NCBI GenBank assembly: GCA_014584605.1
Contig: JACTMO010000026.1
Span: forward strand, 1-45,210
Reading direction: 5' to 3'
DNA: 45,210 nucleotides
From: Bacteroidota bacterium
GTDB taxonomy: Bacteria; Bacteroidota; Bacteroidia; Flavobacteriales_F; PHOS-HE28
Each line of letters starts with the position of its first letter. The first letter of the stretch is position 1. The position numbers and the translations under genes are program-made. The notes beneath the pieces were generated by a model. The model saw only the letters and a program-made list of their open reading frames with translations, was not told the DNA's origin and did no database searches. Of the stretch, positions 18,269-25,993 are shown piece by piece.

Positions 18269-19237
18269 TCAGGCGACCTGCACGCTGTCGCGCCAATGCA
18301 GGATCAGCTCGGCCAGTTCAGCGCCCACGCGTCCCTGCGCTTCGGCGGTGGCGGCACCGATGTGCGGGCTGAGGCTGAGCTTCGGTTCGTGCAGCAGGTC
18401 CTCGCGCGGCGTCGGTTCGTTGGTGAACACGTCCAGTGCGGCACCGCGCACGCGCCCATCGCGCAAGGCGGCCAGCAACGCATCCTCGTCCACACTGCCA
18501 CCGCGAGCGGTGTTCACGATCACCACGCCGGGCTTCACCTGCGCCAGTTCGGCCGCCCCGAGCACGGGCGCGCCGTCCTGCTGGGCCGGCACGTGCAGGC
18601 TGATGGCGTCGGAACGCTTCAGCAGCTCCTCCATGGTCACCATCTTCACCGGCACGCGCACCGTATGCCCGCCGATCTCCATCTCGATGGCCTCGGCCGT
18701 GGCGCGATGGTCCACGTAGATCACCTGCATGCCGCAGCCCAGTGCGTAGCGTGCCGTCCATTGCCCGATGCGGCCGAAACCGACGATGCCGAGCGTGCGG
18801 CCGCGCACTTCACAGCCCTTCTCGCAGGTCTTCTTCAGTTCCTTGAAGCGCGTGCGGCCCTCGTGTGGCATCTGCCTGTTGCTCGCATGCAGGTTGCGCA
18901 TCAGCGCGAACAGGTGGGCCATGACCAGTTCCGCCACCGAGATGGAGGAGGAGCCGGGCGTGTTGATCACAGGGATGCCCTTGGTCCTGGCATGGGCCAC
19001 GTCAATGTTGTCCAGCCCCACGCCGCCGCGCCCGATCAGCTTCAGCCCGGGGCAGGCGTCGATGAGGTCCTTGCGCACCTTGGTGGCGCTGCGCACCAGC
19101 AGCACATCCACCTTCTCGGTGTGGAGGTAGCCCTGCAGGCGGTCCTGGGGCACGTGGTCGGTGGTGACGGTGAAGCCCTCTTCCTGAAGGCTCAGCCTGG
19201 CCGCGTTGTCGATGCCGTCGTTGGCGTGGATGCGCAT
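18269..19237 (-). CDS. serA: D-3-phosphoglycerate dehydrogenase, short form
   Basis: This 322-residue D-2-hydroxyacid dehydrogenase oxidises 3-phosphoglycerate to 3-phosphohydroxypyruvate, the first step of serine synthesis. The Rossmann motif GFGRIG is at 153-158. The conserved NTPGSSSISVAELV, NTARGGSVDEDAL and the catalytic-histidine region SPHIGAAT are present. The ACT and intervening domains of the long enzyme are absent, so it is the short type without the usual serine feedback site. The start is 5 nt after the serC stop. An extension of the frame to 20017 lies inside serC and is an artefact. Confidence 0.95.
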   Translation of the reverse strand: MRIHANDGIDNAARLSLQEEGFTVTTDHVPQDRLQGYLHTEKVDVLLVRSATKVRKDLIDACPGLKLIGRGGVGLDNIDVAHARTKGIPVINTPGSSSISVAELVMAHLFALMRNLHASNRQMPHEGRTRFKELKKTCEKGCEVRGRTLGIVGFGRIGQWTARYALGCGMQVIYVDHRATAEAIEMEIGGHTVRVPVKMVTMEELLKRSDAISLHVPAQQDGAPVLGAAELAQVKPGVVIVNTARGGSVDEDALLAALRDGRVRGAALDVFTNEPTPREDLLHEPKLSLSPHIGAATAEAQGRVGAELAELILHWRDSVQVA

Positions 19238-19242
19238 GGTCC

Positions 19243-20334
19243 TTATCCGTTCTTCCTGGCGAAGTGCTCCATCACGTCCACGAGCACCTGCACACTCTCG
19301 ATGGGAAGCGCGTTGTACATGCTGGCGCGGTAGCCGCCCACGCTGCGGTGGCCGCGGAGCCCGCTGATGCCGGCCTCCTTCCACAGGGCATCGAAGGCCG
19401 GTTCGTGCGTCGGGTCGCCCAGCACGAAGGTGGCGTTCATCACGCTGCGGTCCTCCACGGCGGTGGTGCCCTTGAACACCGGCGCCAACCGGTCGATGGC
19501 ACCGTAGAGCAGCCCCGCCTTGGCCGCGTTGCGCGCCTCCATCGCGGACACCCCGCCCGCCTTGCGGATCCACTCCATGGTGAGCATGCTCACGTACACG
19601 GCGTAAACCGGCGGGGTGTTGTACATGCTCTCCTTGGCGCCATGGTTCTTCAGGTCGAGCATGGGGCTGAGCTTGCGGCCGGTATGGCCCAGGCGCTCGG
19701 GGTCGAAGAGGTACACGGTGGCGCCCGCCGGCCCCATGTTCTTCTGGGCACCGCCGTAGATGAGGGCGAAGTCGGCGACCTGGACCGGGCGGCTGAAGAT
19801 GTCGCTGCTCATGTCGCAGACCACCGGCACCGGGCTCGTGGGGAACTGCTTCACCTGCGTACCGAAGATGGTGTTGTTGCTGGTGAGGTGGAAGTAGTCG
19901 GCATCCGCAGGGATGGTGTAGCCCTTGGGCACGTAGCTGAAGTTCCTGTCCTCGCTGCTGGCCACCACCACGGTGTCCCCGGCGAGCTTGCTCTCCTTGA
20001 TGGCGCGCGTGGCCCACTCGCCGGTGTTCAGGTAGGCCGCCCTGCCGCCCACCTTCATGTAGTTCTGGGGCACCATGTGGAAGCCGAGGCTGGCCCCCCC
20101 GCCCAGGAAAACCACCTGGTAATGGGAGGGTGCACCGAGCAGTTCCTTCACCAAGCCCTGCGCCCTGGCCATCACGGCCTCGAAGGGCTTGCTGCGGTGG
20201 CTGATCTCCAGGATGCTGAGCCCGCTGCCCTCGAAGTCGAGCACGGCCTGGGCGGCCTGTTCGAAGACCTCGCGCGGCAGGATGCAGGGGCCGGCGCTGT
20301 AATTATGGACCTTGTTCACGGTGGCCGTCGGCAT
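19243..20334 (-). CDS. serC: Phosphoserine aminotransferase
   Basis: The 363-residue PLP enzyme converts 3-phosphohydroxypyruvate and glutamate to phosphoserine and 2-oxoglutarate. The family start HNYSAGPCILP is at 10-20, SILEISHRSKPFE at about 40-52, and the Schiff-base lysine is K198 in GAQKNMGPAG. The ATG at 20334 follows a textbook TACCTTTG element by 22 nt. serC leads the operon serC-serA-DUF1015-yggS, with gaps of only 5-7 nt. Confidence 0.97.
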   Translation of the reverse strand: MPTATVNKVHNYSAGPCILPREVFEQAAQAVLDFEGSGLSILEISHRSKPFEAVMARAQGLVKELLGAPSHYQVVFLGGGASLGFHMVPQNYMKVGGRAAYLNTGEWATRAIKESKLAGDTVVVASSEDRNFSYVPKGYTIPADADYFHLTSNNTIFGTQVKQFPTSPVPVVCDMSSDIFSRPVQVADFALIYGGAQKNMGPAGATVYLFDPERLGHTGRKLSPMLDLKNHGAKESMYNTPPVYAVYVSMLTMEWIRKAGGVSAMEARNAAKAGLLYGAIDRLAPVFKGTTAVEDRSVMNATFVLGDPTHEPAFDALWKEAGISGLRGHRSVGGYRASMYNALPIESVQVLVDVMEHFARKNG

Positions 20335-20356
20335 GGCAGGACGTTGTTTTCGGCCG

Positions 20357-20364
20357 CAAAGGTA
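20357..20364 (-). promoter_or_regulatory. Promoter of the serC operon
   Basis: On the minus strand TACCTTTG is followed by CGGCC. It lies 22 nt before the serC ATG, an exact match to TAnnTTTG. Confidence 0.7.
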
Positions 20365-20383
20365 GCCGCCCGGCGCGCTGCGG

Positions 20384-21298
20384 TCAGAACTTGGACCGCC
20401 CTTCCTTGGGTGGCGCGTTCCACGGCCGGTCCATGTCCAGGTCGCGTGCGTCCACATCGCGCTGGAACCGCCAGAGGCCCTTGTCCCATGTGTAGGCATC
20501 GTAGCTCAGGTCAGGCCCCAGGAAGGCGGGGTCGTTGGCCAGGTCGGGCCGGCTTGGCGCCAGATGGTCGAACACGATGCGTTGCCCGGCGGGGTCCTTC
20601 CGCAGGCTCATGGAAGCCTGTGCCGCATAGGCGAACACGCGGCGCTGGGGCCGGATGCGCCGGTCGCGCAGGCCTTCCGGAAGTTCGAAGAGCGGAGCCC
20701 CGAAGCGTGGCCTGCCCGCGCGGAAGCTCAGCACCTCGATCACCTTCCGGGTCTCCACCCGGCTCTGCCCTTTCCAGCCCAGCAGGGTGTACCACGTGCG
20801 GCCGCCCTGCTTCACCGGCACCACGTCGTAGTAGAGGGCACCGTACCAGTTCTCGGGCCCCAGCTCGGCAGCCTCCGGGGCCGGGATGTGCCCGGTCATG
20901 TCCCGCAGCTCGTGGATGGTCCTGCGCCGCCCGTCGTTGGCCAGCAGCATCGCTTCGTAGCGGTGGGTGCCGTCGGGTCGCGCCAGGTTCCAGGTGATCA
21001 GGCGGAACCGTCCGTCGGGAGCGTCCACCACCGTGATGGGGATGCCGGCGAAGCTCAGGTCGAACGCAGCATCGCCCTCCAGCACCGGCCGCAGCACGGC
21101 CTTCACCCGATCGCTCAGGCTGTCCTGCGCGGCCTCGCTCCGTACATCGGCCATCGCCTTCAGTTCGGCCGTGAGCGCGGCCGGCCAGCCGTCGTTGCCG
21201 AGGCCCTCCTGGCCGAAGCACGCGCCCGCGAACAGGCCATGGGCGGCCAGGAGGTAAGGACGCAGCCGGCAGGACATCATGCGCAGAACGGCCGTCAT
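20384..21298 (-). CDS. Exported protein of unknown function
   Basis: The product has 304 residues with an N-terminal hydrophobic stretch (YLLAAHGLFAGACFG) that looks like a signal peptide. The mature part contains the phrases YYDVVPVKQGGRTWYTLLGW, VIEVLSFRAGRPRFGAPLFE and QASMSLRKDPAGQRIVFDHL, which I remember only from uncharacterised Bacteroidota proteins. No catalytic motif is seen. The start could be the ATG at 21298 or the paired ATGs at 21280/21277; all give an export signal. It lies 19 nt after the ferredoxin stop and 49 nt before serC, on the same strand. Confidence 0.78.
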   Translation of the reverse strand: MTAVLRMMSCRLRPYLLAAHGLFAGACFGQEGLGNDGWPAALTAELKAMADVRSEAAQDSLSDRVKAVLRPVLEGDAAFDLSFAGIPITVVDAPDGRFRLITWNLARPDGTHRYEAMLLANDGRRRTIHELRDMTGHIPAPEAAELGPENWYGALYYDVVPVKQGGRTWYTLLGWKGQSRVETRKVIEVLSFRAGRPRFGAPLFELPEGLRDRRIRPQRRVFAYAAQASMSLRKDPAGQRIVFDHLAPSRPDLANDPAFLGPDLSYDAYTWDKGLWRFQRDVDARDLDMDRPWNAPPKEGRSKF

Positions 21299-21317
21299 GC
21301 GCAATAAAGTACGCCCA

Positions 21318-21665
21318 TCAAAGGTGCAGGAAGGCCTTCTTGGCCAGCAGTTGCTCCTGGGTCTCCCGGTGGTCGGGATCGTCCACGCAGCAGTCCACCG
21401 GGCACACCGCGGCGCACTGGGGCTCGTCGTGGAAGCCCTGGCACTCGGTGCACTTGTCGGTGACGATGAAGTACACGTCCATCGACTTGGGCGGGTTGGC
21501 CTCGTCCGCATCGTAGCTGTTGCCCATGGGCGTGGTCTGCGGCCCGTGCAGGCTGGTGCCGTCGCTCAGGCGCCACTCGGCCCCGCCCTCGTAAATGGCG
21601 TTGTTGGGGCATTCCGGCTCGCATGCACCGCAGTTGATGCATTCGTCGGTGATCATGATGGCCAT
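21318..21665 (-). CDS. 4Fe-4S dicluster ferredoxin
   Basis: The 115-residue protein carries two cluster-binding regions. The first is [12 protein letters not shown] near the N-terminus. The second is [18 protein letters not shown], with the longer spacing seen in Allochromatium-type ferredoxins. It is a soluble electron carrier. The gene is divergent from an acyl-CoA reductase and shares a 21-bp promoter zone with it. The order acyl-CoA reductase/ferredoxin/serC/serA/DUF1015 is one I recall from other Bacteroidota. Confidence 0.95.
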   Translation of the reverse strand: MAIMITDECINCGACEPECPNNAIYEGGAEWRLSDGTSLHGPQTTPMGNSYDADEANPPKSMDVYFIVTDKCTECQGFHDEPQCAAVCPVDCCVDDPDHRETQEQLLAKKAFLHL

Positions 21666-21675
21666 GGCGCTGGGC

Positions 21676-21683
21676 TACTTTTG
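21676..21683 (+). promoter_or_regulatory. -7 element of the acyl-CoA reductase gene
   Basis: TACTTTTG matches TAnnTTTG and lies 17 nt before the GTG start at 21701. It is 5 nt from the opposite-strand element of the ferredoxin gene. Confidence 0.6.
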
Positions 21684-21688
21684 GCCGA

Positions 21689-21696
21689 CAAATATA
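21689..21696 (-). promoter_or_regulatory. -7 element of the ferredoxin gene
   Basis: On the minus strand TATATTTG matches TAnnTTTG exactly, 23 nt before the ferredoxin ATG. The two divergent elements at 21676-21696 must compete for space. Confidence 0.65.
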
Positions 21697-21700
21697 GCCG

Positions 21701-22792
21701 GTGCCGCAAGCAGTAGGGGAAGGGAACGCAGCTTGGGCGGCGTCCTTGGAACGAAGGGTGGCCGCCTGGGCGCAGGTGGGGCGGGTGTGTGCCCTGATGG
21801 GGGATGACGCACCCTGGCCGGGCCACGCCTGCGGGCTCGACCGGGCGGAGTACGGCTCCCTCCACCGGACCATCGAACAGGCCCACCACCACAACGGCTG
21901 GTTCACCCCGCAGGAGGTACGGCATGCGGCGGCCGGTCTTGCCCACCTGCTGGACCGGGCCGCACTGGACCGATGGCTGGCCGCCTATCCTTCGCTTCCG
22001 GAGGACCGGGTGCGGCGCACCGTGGGCCTTGTGCTGGCCGGCAACGTGCCCTTCGTGGGCATCCACGATCTGCTTTGCACCACGCTCGCCGGACATCGGG
22101 CGCGTGTGAAGGGGAGCGGCCAGGACGCTGGGCTCACGCGTGCCGTGACCGGGATGCTGCTCACTTTCTGCCCGGACCTGGCCCCGATGGTCGAATTCGC
22201 GGAGGGCCCGCTCGGTGCCGTGGATGCCGTCATCGCCACGGGCAGCACCAACACCTCGCGCTACTTCGAGCACTACTTCGCCCACCTGCCCCGCATCGTG
22301 CGAAAGGGCCGGGTGAGCATCGCCGTGCTGGACGGTTCGGAAAGCGAGGCGGAGCTCGATGCCTTGGGCGAGGATGTCTTCCGGTACTTCGGGCTGGGTT
22401 GCCGCAACGTGAGCAAGGTCTTTGTGCCCGTAGGGTTCGACACCGACCGCCTGTTCAAGGCCTTCTACCGCTGGAAGGACATCGCGCTGCACGGCAAGTA
22501 CGCCAACAACCTGGACTACCACCGAGCCCTGTGGTTGCTGGACGGCAAGCCCTTCCTGGAGAACGGCTTTCTGCTGATGCGGGAGACCAGCGCGCTGGCC
22601 AGTCCGGTGGCCGTGCTCCACCTGGAGCGCTACGCGGACCGGCACGCACTGGACCACCACCTGCCCACGCTGGCCGGGCAGCTGCAATGCATCGTAGGCC
22701 ATGGCCAGGTGCCCTTCGGGCAGGCCCAACGCCCCGGCCCCGACGACTACGCCGATGGCGTGGACACGATGGCTTTTCTCCTGGGCCTGTGA
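21701..22792 (+). CDS. Acyl-CoA reductase (LuxC-like family)
   Basis: The 363-residue protein resembles the Bacteroidota acyl-CoA reductases distantly related to LuxC of the aldehyde dehydrogenase superfamily. Such enzymes reduce acyl-CoA or acyl-enzyme to an aldehyde with NADPH. LVLAGNVPFVGIHDLL at 111-126 is the nucleotide-binding region, and FGLGCRNVSKVFVP holds the probable nucleophile C234. VIATGSTNTSRYFEHYF is another family mark. The substrate is unknown. Translation starts at GTG, since no earlier ATG follows the promoter. A hairpin lies just after the stop. Confidence 0.88.
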   Translation: MPQAVGEGNAAWAASLERRVAAWAQVGRVCALMGDDAPWPGHACGLDRAEYGSLHRTIEQAHHHNGWFTPQEVRHAAAGLAHLLDRAALDRWLAAYPSLPEDRVRRTVGLVLAGNVPFVGIHDLLCTTLAGHRARVKGSGQDAGLTRAVTGMLLTFCPDLAPMVEFAEGPLGAVDAVIATGSTNTSRYFEHYFAHLPRIVRKGRVSIAVLDGSESEAELDALGEDVFRYFGLGCRNVSKVFVPVGFDTDRLFKAFYRWKDIALHGKYANNLDYHRALWLLDGKPFLENGFLLMRETSALASPVAVLHLERYADRHALDHHLPTLAGQLQCIVGHGQVPFGQAQRPGPDDYADGVDTMAFLLGL

Positions 22793-22804
22793 GCGGAAAC
22801 GACG

Positions 22805-22828
22805 GAGACCCGCGCACGCGCGGGCCTC
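22805..22828. terminator. Hairpin between acyl-CoA reductase gene and tRNA-Ala
   Basis: GAG-A-CCCGCG (22805-22814), loop CACG and CGCGGG-C-CTC (22819-22828) form a stem with one mismatch. It could end both convergent transcripts; neither side has a strong T run. Confidence 0.55.
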
Positions 22829-22836
22829 TGTACCGG

Positions 22837-22910
22837 TGGAGCTGAAGGGAGTCGAACCCTCGACCTCGTCATTGCGAACGACGCGCTCTGGCCAGCTGAG
22901 CTACAGCCCC
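22837..22910 (-). tRNA. tRNA-Ala (anticodon CGC)
   Basis: The minus strand folds as a complete cloverleaf. The acceptor GGGGCTG pairs with CAGCTCC (one G-U). The D stem is GCTC/GAGC. The anticodon stem CGTCG/TGACG encloses the loop TTCGCAA, with anticodon CGC at 22874-22876. The T arm is GAGGG-TTCGACT-CCCTT. The discriminator is A, and the CCA end is not encoded (CCG follows). It reads GCG alanine codons. Confidence 0.93.
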
Positions 22911-22951
22911 GGAGGGCGCGAATTTCGAAGATCTTCCGATCATCGTTGCGA

Positions 22952-22959
22952 TACCTTCG
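22952..22959 (+). promoter_or_regulatory. Near-leaderless -7 element, endonuclease I gene
   Basis: TACCTTCG is followed by CCCC and then the ATG at 22964. A palindromic GAAGATCTTC at 22927-22936 could serve the tRNA on the other strand. Confidence 0.5.
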
Positions 22960-22963
22960 CCCC

Positions 22964-24001
22964 ATGCGTCGCGCAGCAGCTTTCCTGGTCCTGGGCTTCC
23001 CGTGCACCATGGCCTTGGCCCAACCTCCCGCCGGGTACTACGACCCCGCGCAAGGGCTCAGCGGCCAGGCCCTGCGCGCCGCCCTCGCCGACATCATCGA
23101 CGGGCACAACGTGCTCTCCAACGCCGATCTGTGGAACGCGTTCGAGACCACCGACGACCGGCCCGACGGCTACGTCTGGGACATTTACAGCGATGTGCCG
23201 GGCGGCACGGCGCCCTACCTGTACAGCTTCGGCAGCGACCAATGCGGGTCGTACAACAGCGAGGGCGATTGCTACAATCGGGAGCACACGGTGCCCCAGA
23301 GCTGGTTCGGCGGTGCCTCGCCCATGGTGACCGACCTGCACCACATCCTGCCCACCGACGGCTGGGTGAACCAGCAACACGGCAACCTGCCCTATGGCGA
23401 GGTGGGTGCCGCCGACTGGACCAGCCAGAACGGGACCCGTGTGGGCAGCTCTTCATGGCCCGGATACGGCGGCACGGTCTGCGAGCCCATCGATGCCTAT
23501 AAGGGCGACCTGGCCCGCATCTACTTCTACATGATGACCCGGTACATGGGCCAGGTGAGTTCCTGGTCCTCGGACATGTTGCAAGGCGGTGACCTCAGTC
23601 CCTGGGCCGAGAGCCTGCTGCTGGACTGGCACAACGGCGACCCGGTGAGCGGCAAGGAGGTGGACCGCAACAACGCCACCTACGCGCAACAAGGCAACCG
23701 CAACCCCTTCATCGATGACCCGGCCTGGGTGTCCAGCATCTGGGGGCCTACGGCGGCGGTGCCTGCGGTGGACGGGTTCCCCGACCTGGTCCTATCGCAC
23801 GGGGACGGCTGGGCCCAGCTCCGGCGCACGAACGTTGAGCCATGCCGGGTCGGGCTGATCGACGTGGCGGGCCGGACCGTGCAGGCGCTCGATTGGAGCG
23901 GTACCGAACTTCGGCTTCCCCTGCCCGCATGCGGGCCATGGGTGCTGGAGCTGCGGTCGGCCCGAGGCCGGACGGTGCGCCGGCTGATGGCCGTGGACTG
24001 A
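22964..24001 (+). CDS. Secreted endonuclease I family nuclease
   Basis: The product has 345 residues with the signal peptide MRRAAAFLVLGFPCTMALAQ. The nuclease domain (about 30-255) shows the EndA/endonuclease I marks NREHTVPQSWF (105-115), with the catalytic histidine, and TDLHHILPTDGWVNQQHGN (123-141). These are His-Me-finger, metal-dependent DNA/RNA nucleases acting outside the cytoplasm. The C-terminal 80 residues (GLIDVAGRTVQALDW, GPWVLELRSARGRTVRRLMA) look like a T9SS type A sorting domain, suggesting export through the T9SS. The start lies directly after TACCTTCGCCCC. Confidence 0.92.
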   Translation: MRRAAAFLVLGFPCTMALAQPPAGYYDPAQGLSGQALRAALADIIDGHNVLSNADLWNAFETTDDRPDGYVWDIYSDVPGGTAPYLYSFGSDQCGSYNSEGDCYNREHTVPQSWFGGASPMVTDLHHILPTDGWVNQQHGNLPYGEVGAADWTSQNGTRVGSSSWPGYGGTVCEPIDAYKGDLARIYFYMMTRYMGQVSSWSSDMLQGGDLSPWAESLLLDWHNGDPVSGKEVDRNNATYAQQGNRNPFIDDPAWVSSIWGPTAAVPAVDGFPDLVLSHGDGWAQLRRTNVEPCRVGLIDVAGRTVQALDWSGTELRLPLPACGPWVLELRSARGRTVRRLMAVD

Positions 24002-24078
24002 GTGCCGGGACCGGGCCGTGGCCGGGATGTCCCCGCCGCACGAAAGCGGGGTATGCAGGACCATCGCCGTGCCCGGTC

Positions 24079-25533
24079 TCAGGATCTCCGAGGCCTTCGC
24101 GGGCGTGGGCTGGCTTGATCGCGGGCCGGGCGTGACGAGGCACCGGCCGGGCGTGGTCGCACGGCTGCATGTTGCCTCGCCAGCAGGGTCACCTCCTTTT
24201 CGCTGAGGTGGCGCCAATGGCCGCGCGGCAGGTCCTTCTTGGTCAATCCGGCGAACATCACACGGTCCAGCTTCACCACTTCATAGCCCAGGGCCTCGAA
24301 CATGCGGCGCACCACGCGGTTGCGGCCCATGTGCAGCTTCAGGCCCACCTCGCGCCTGCCGCCGTCGTCCACGAAGCTGGCCTCCATGGCATGGGCCGGT
24401 CCGTCGTCCAGCTCCACACCGGAGACCAGCCGTTCCAGGTCGCTCCTGGTCATCGCCTTGTCCAAGGTGGCGTGATAGAGCTTTTCGGCCCCATGGCTCG
24501 GGTGCGTGAGCCGCTTGGCCAGGTCGCCGTCGTTGGTGAGCAGCAGCACACCGGTGGTGTTGCGGTCCAGGCGCCCTACGGGGTAGAGGCGCTCGGGGCA
24601 GGCGGCGGCCACCAGGTTCATCACCGTGCGCCGTTCCTGCGGATCGTCGGTGGTGGTGATGAAGTCCTTGGGCTTGTTGAGCAGCACATAGCGCTTCTTC
24701 TCCATGCTCAAGCGCTGCCCACCGAAGTGCACCTTGTCCTCCGGGCGCACCTTGGTGCCCAGTTCGGTGACCACCTGGCCGTTGACGGTCACCGCTCCGG
24801 ATGCGATGAGCGCATCGGCCTCCCGCCGACTGCCCACGTCGGCCTGGGCCAGATAGCGGTTCAGGCGGATGAGGCCCTCGTTGGCGGGGTTGGGCAGGGC
24901 GAAGCGGTTGCTGCGCTCGCCCTTGCGGAAGGGCTTGCGCGCCTCGGGGTCGTTGGCGGCCACGCGCTTCACCGCGGGGCGCGGTCCCCGGTCCTGGTCG
25001 TGGCCGTCGCGCCACGCTTTCCGGGAGCCCCCCGGCTCGGGGCGTCGCTTCTGCGGACCGTGAGGGCCCCGTTCCTCCCCCCGGTACCGGGGTCGTGCGG
25101 GCTTCTCCTCGCTTGCGTTCCACGGCCTCCGGGGGGCACCATCTGGGCGGCCCTCCTGCCTTCCGGTGCTCCTGTACGGCCGTTCGCGTTCCGACTGGCG
25201 GCCGCGCGCGGACCGTCCGGTACCAGGTCCTTCGCCATCCGGGTGCCGACGCCTCTGGCCAGGCCGTTGTTGCGCTGCACCTTCGCTGCGGCGTGCGGCC
25301 GTGCGTTCGTCCCGATGGCCGGCATCACGCCAGGGGCGCCTCTCCTGCTCGTCCCCCGGCCCGCGTGGGCTGCGGCCCCGGCGCGATGGGGCGGGGCGGT
25401 CCTTGCCGCTGCGGTGCGCCGGCCCCTCCGAAGGGGTGCGTCGGGACGGCCCCGAAGGATCCCTGTCGCCGCGCCCTGCGGGGCGCTCGTCGTTGGCGCG
25501 CGCGCGCCGGGTGCCTTTAGTCGGTCTCTTCAT
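24079..25533 (-). CDS. RluB/RsuA-family pseudouridine synthase with Arg-rich extensions
   Basis: The enzyme isomerises a specific uridine in ribosomal RNA. It has 484 residues, of which the first ~210 are a low-complexity Arg/Gly/Pro/Glu-rich region, predicted disordered. An S4 RNA-binding domain follows (LIRLNRYLAQADVGSRREAD, about 220-265). The catalytic domain carries PVGRLDRNTTGVLLLTNDGD with the active aspartate near residue 325, and NRVVRRMFEALGYEV. A short basic tail ends the protein. The core is ordinary in size; the extension roughly doubles it. The gene overlaps the yraN stop by 17 nt. A shorter start inside the Arg-rich part cannot be excluded. Confidence 0.9.
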   Translation of the reverse strand: MKRPTKGTRRARANDERPAGRGDRDPSGPSRRTPSEGPAHRSGKDRPAPSRRGRSPRGPGDEQERRPWRDAGHRDERTAARRSEGAAQQRPGQRRRHPDGEGPGTGRSARGRQSERERPYRSTGRQEGRPDGAPRRPWNASEEKPARPRYRGEERGPHGPQKRRPEPGGSRKAWRDGHDQDRGPRPAVKRVAANDPEARKPFRKGERSNRFALPNPANEGLIRLNRYLAQADVGSRREADALIASGAVTVNGQVVTELGTKVRPEDKVHFGGQRLSMEKKRYVLLNKPKDFITTTDDPQERRTVMNLVAAACPERLYPVGRLDRNTTGVLLLTNDGDLAKRLTHPSHGAEKLYHATLDKAMTRSDLERLVSGVELDDGPAHAMEASFVDDGGRREVGLKLHMGRNRVVRRMFEALGYEVVKLDRVMFAGLTKKDLPRGHWRHLSEKEVTLLARQHAAVRPRPAGASSRPARDQASPRPRRPRRS

Positions 25534-25894
25534 CGGGGGTGGGGTAGAAGGCGTCCTCCAGGTGCTCGACGCGGGGCGTGGGGCCGTTCATCCATACGGT
25601 GATGATGTCGAAGCGCACGTCCACTTCCTCGCCGAGGGCGTCAAGATAGGCTTCCGCCGCGCGATAGAGCTTGTGCTGCTTGGCCGGGCCCACGGCGTCG
25701 GCGGGTCCGTCGTAGCGATCGCTGCGCCGCGTCTTCACCTCCACGATCACCAGGGTACCGGCGTGGCGGGCCACGATATCGACCTCCAGATGGCCGTGGC
25801 GCCAGTTGCGGGCCTCGATGCGGTAACCCTGCGCCAGCAGCCATTGGCACGCCACTTGCTCGCCTTCGGCGCCGGTGCGCAGGTGCGTTGCCAT
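25517..25894 (-). CDS. YraN family (UPF0102) endonuclease-like protein
   Basis: The 125-residue protein has the restriction-endonuclease-like core of UPF0102: GAEGEQVACQWLLAQGYRI, then LEVDIVARHAGTLVIVEVKTR with the PD-(D/E)xK-type residues D, E and K. Members are suspected DNA or branched-DNA nucleases, possibly linked to Holliday junctions; the role is not settled. The start gives the family N-terminus MATHLRTGAEGE. The last codons overlap the start of the pseudouridine synthase, so the two are probably translationally coupled. It is divergent from a DUF4412 gene. Confidence 0.92.
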   Translation of the reverse strand: MATHLRTGAEGEQVACQWLLAQGYRIEARNWRHGHLEVDIVARHAGTLVIVEVKTRRSDRYDGPADAVGPAKQHKLYRAAEAYLDALGEEVDVRFDIITVWMNGPTPRVEHLEDAFYPTPDEETD

Positions 25895-25951
25895 CAGTGC
25901 ATTGTGCGTAACCTGCCTGTCCGCATCCCGTTGAAGGGGTTGAAATTCGGA

Positions 25952-25959
25952 GATCTTCG
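25952..25959 (+). promoter_or_regulatory. Possible -7 element, DUF4412 gene
   Basis: GATCTTCG is followed by CTCC and an in-frame ATG at 25964, the same layout as at other near-leaderless genes, but its first base departs from the consensus. Confidence 0.4.
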
Positions 25960-25993
25960 CTCCATGCGAGCCAAACCTGGACCAACGACCGTC

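Noticed and set aside
25166-25993. Upstream extension of the DUF4412 frame
   Set aside because: It is antisense to yraN and the pseudouridine synthase. The signal peptide starts at 25994.
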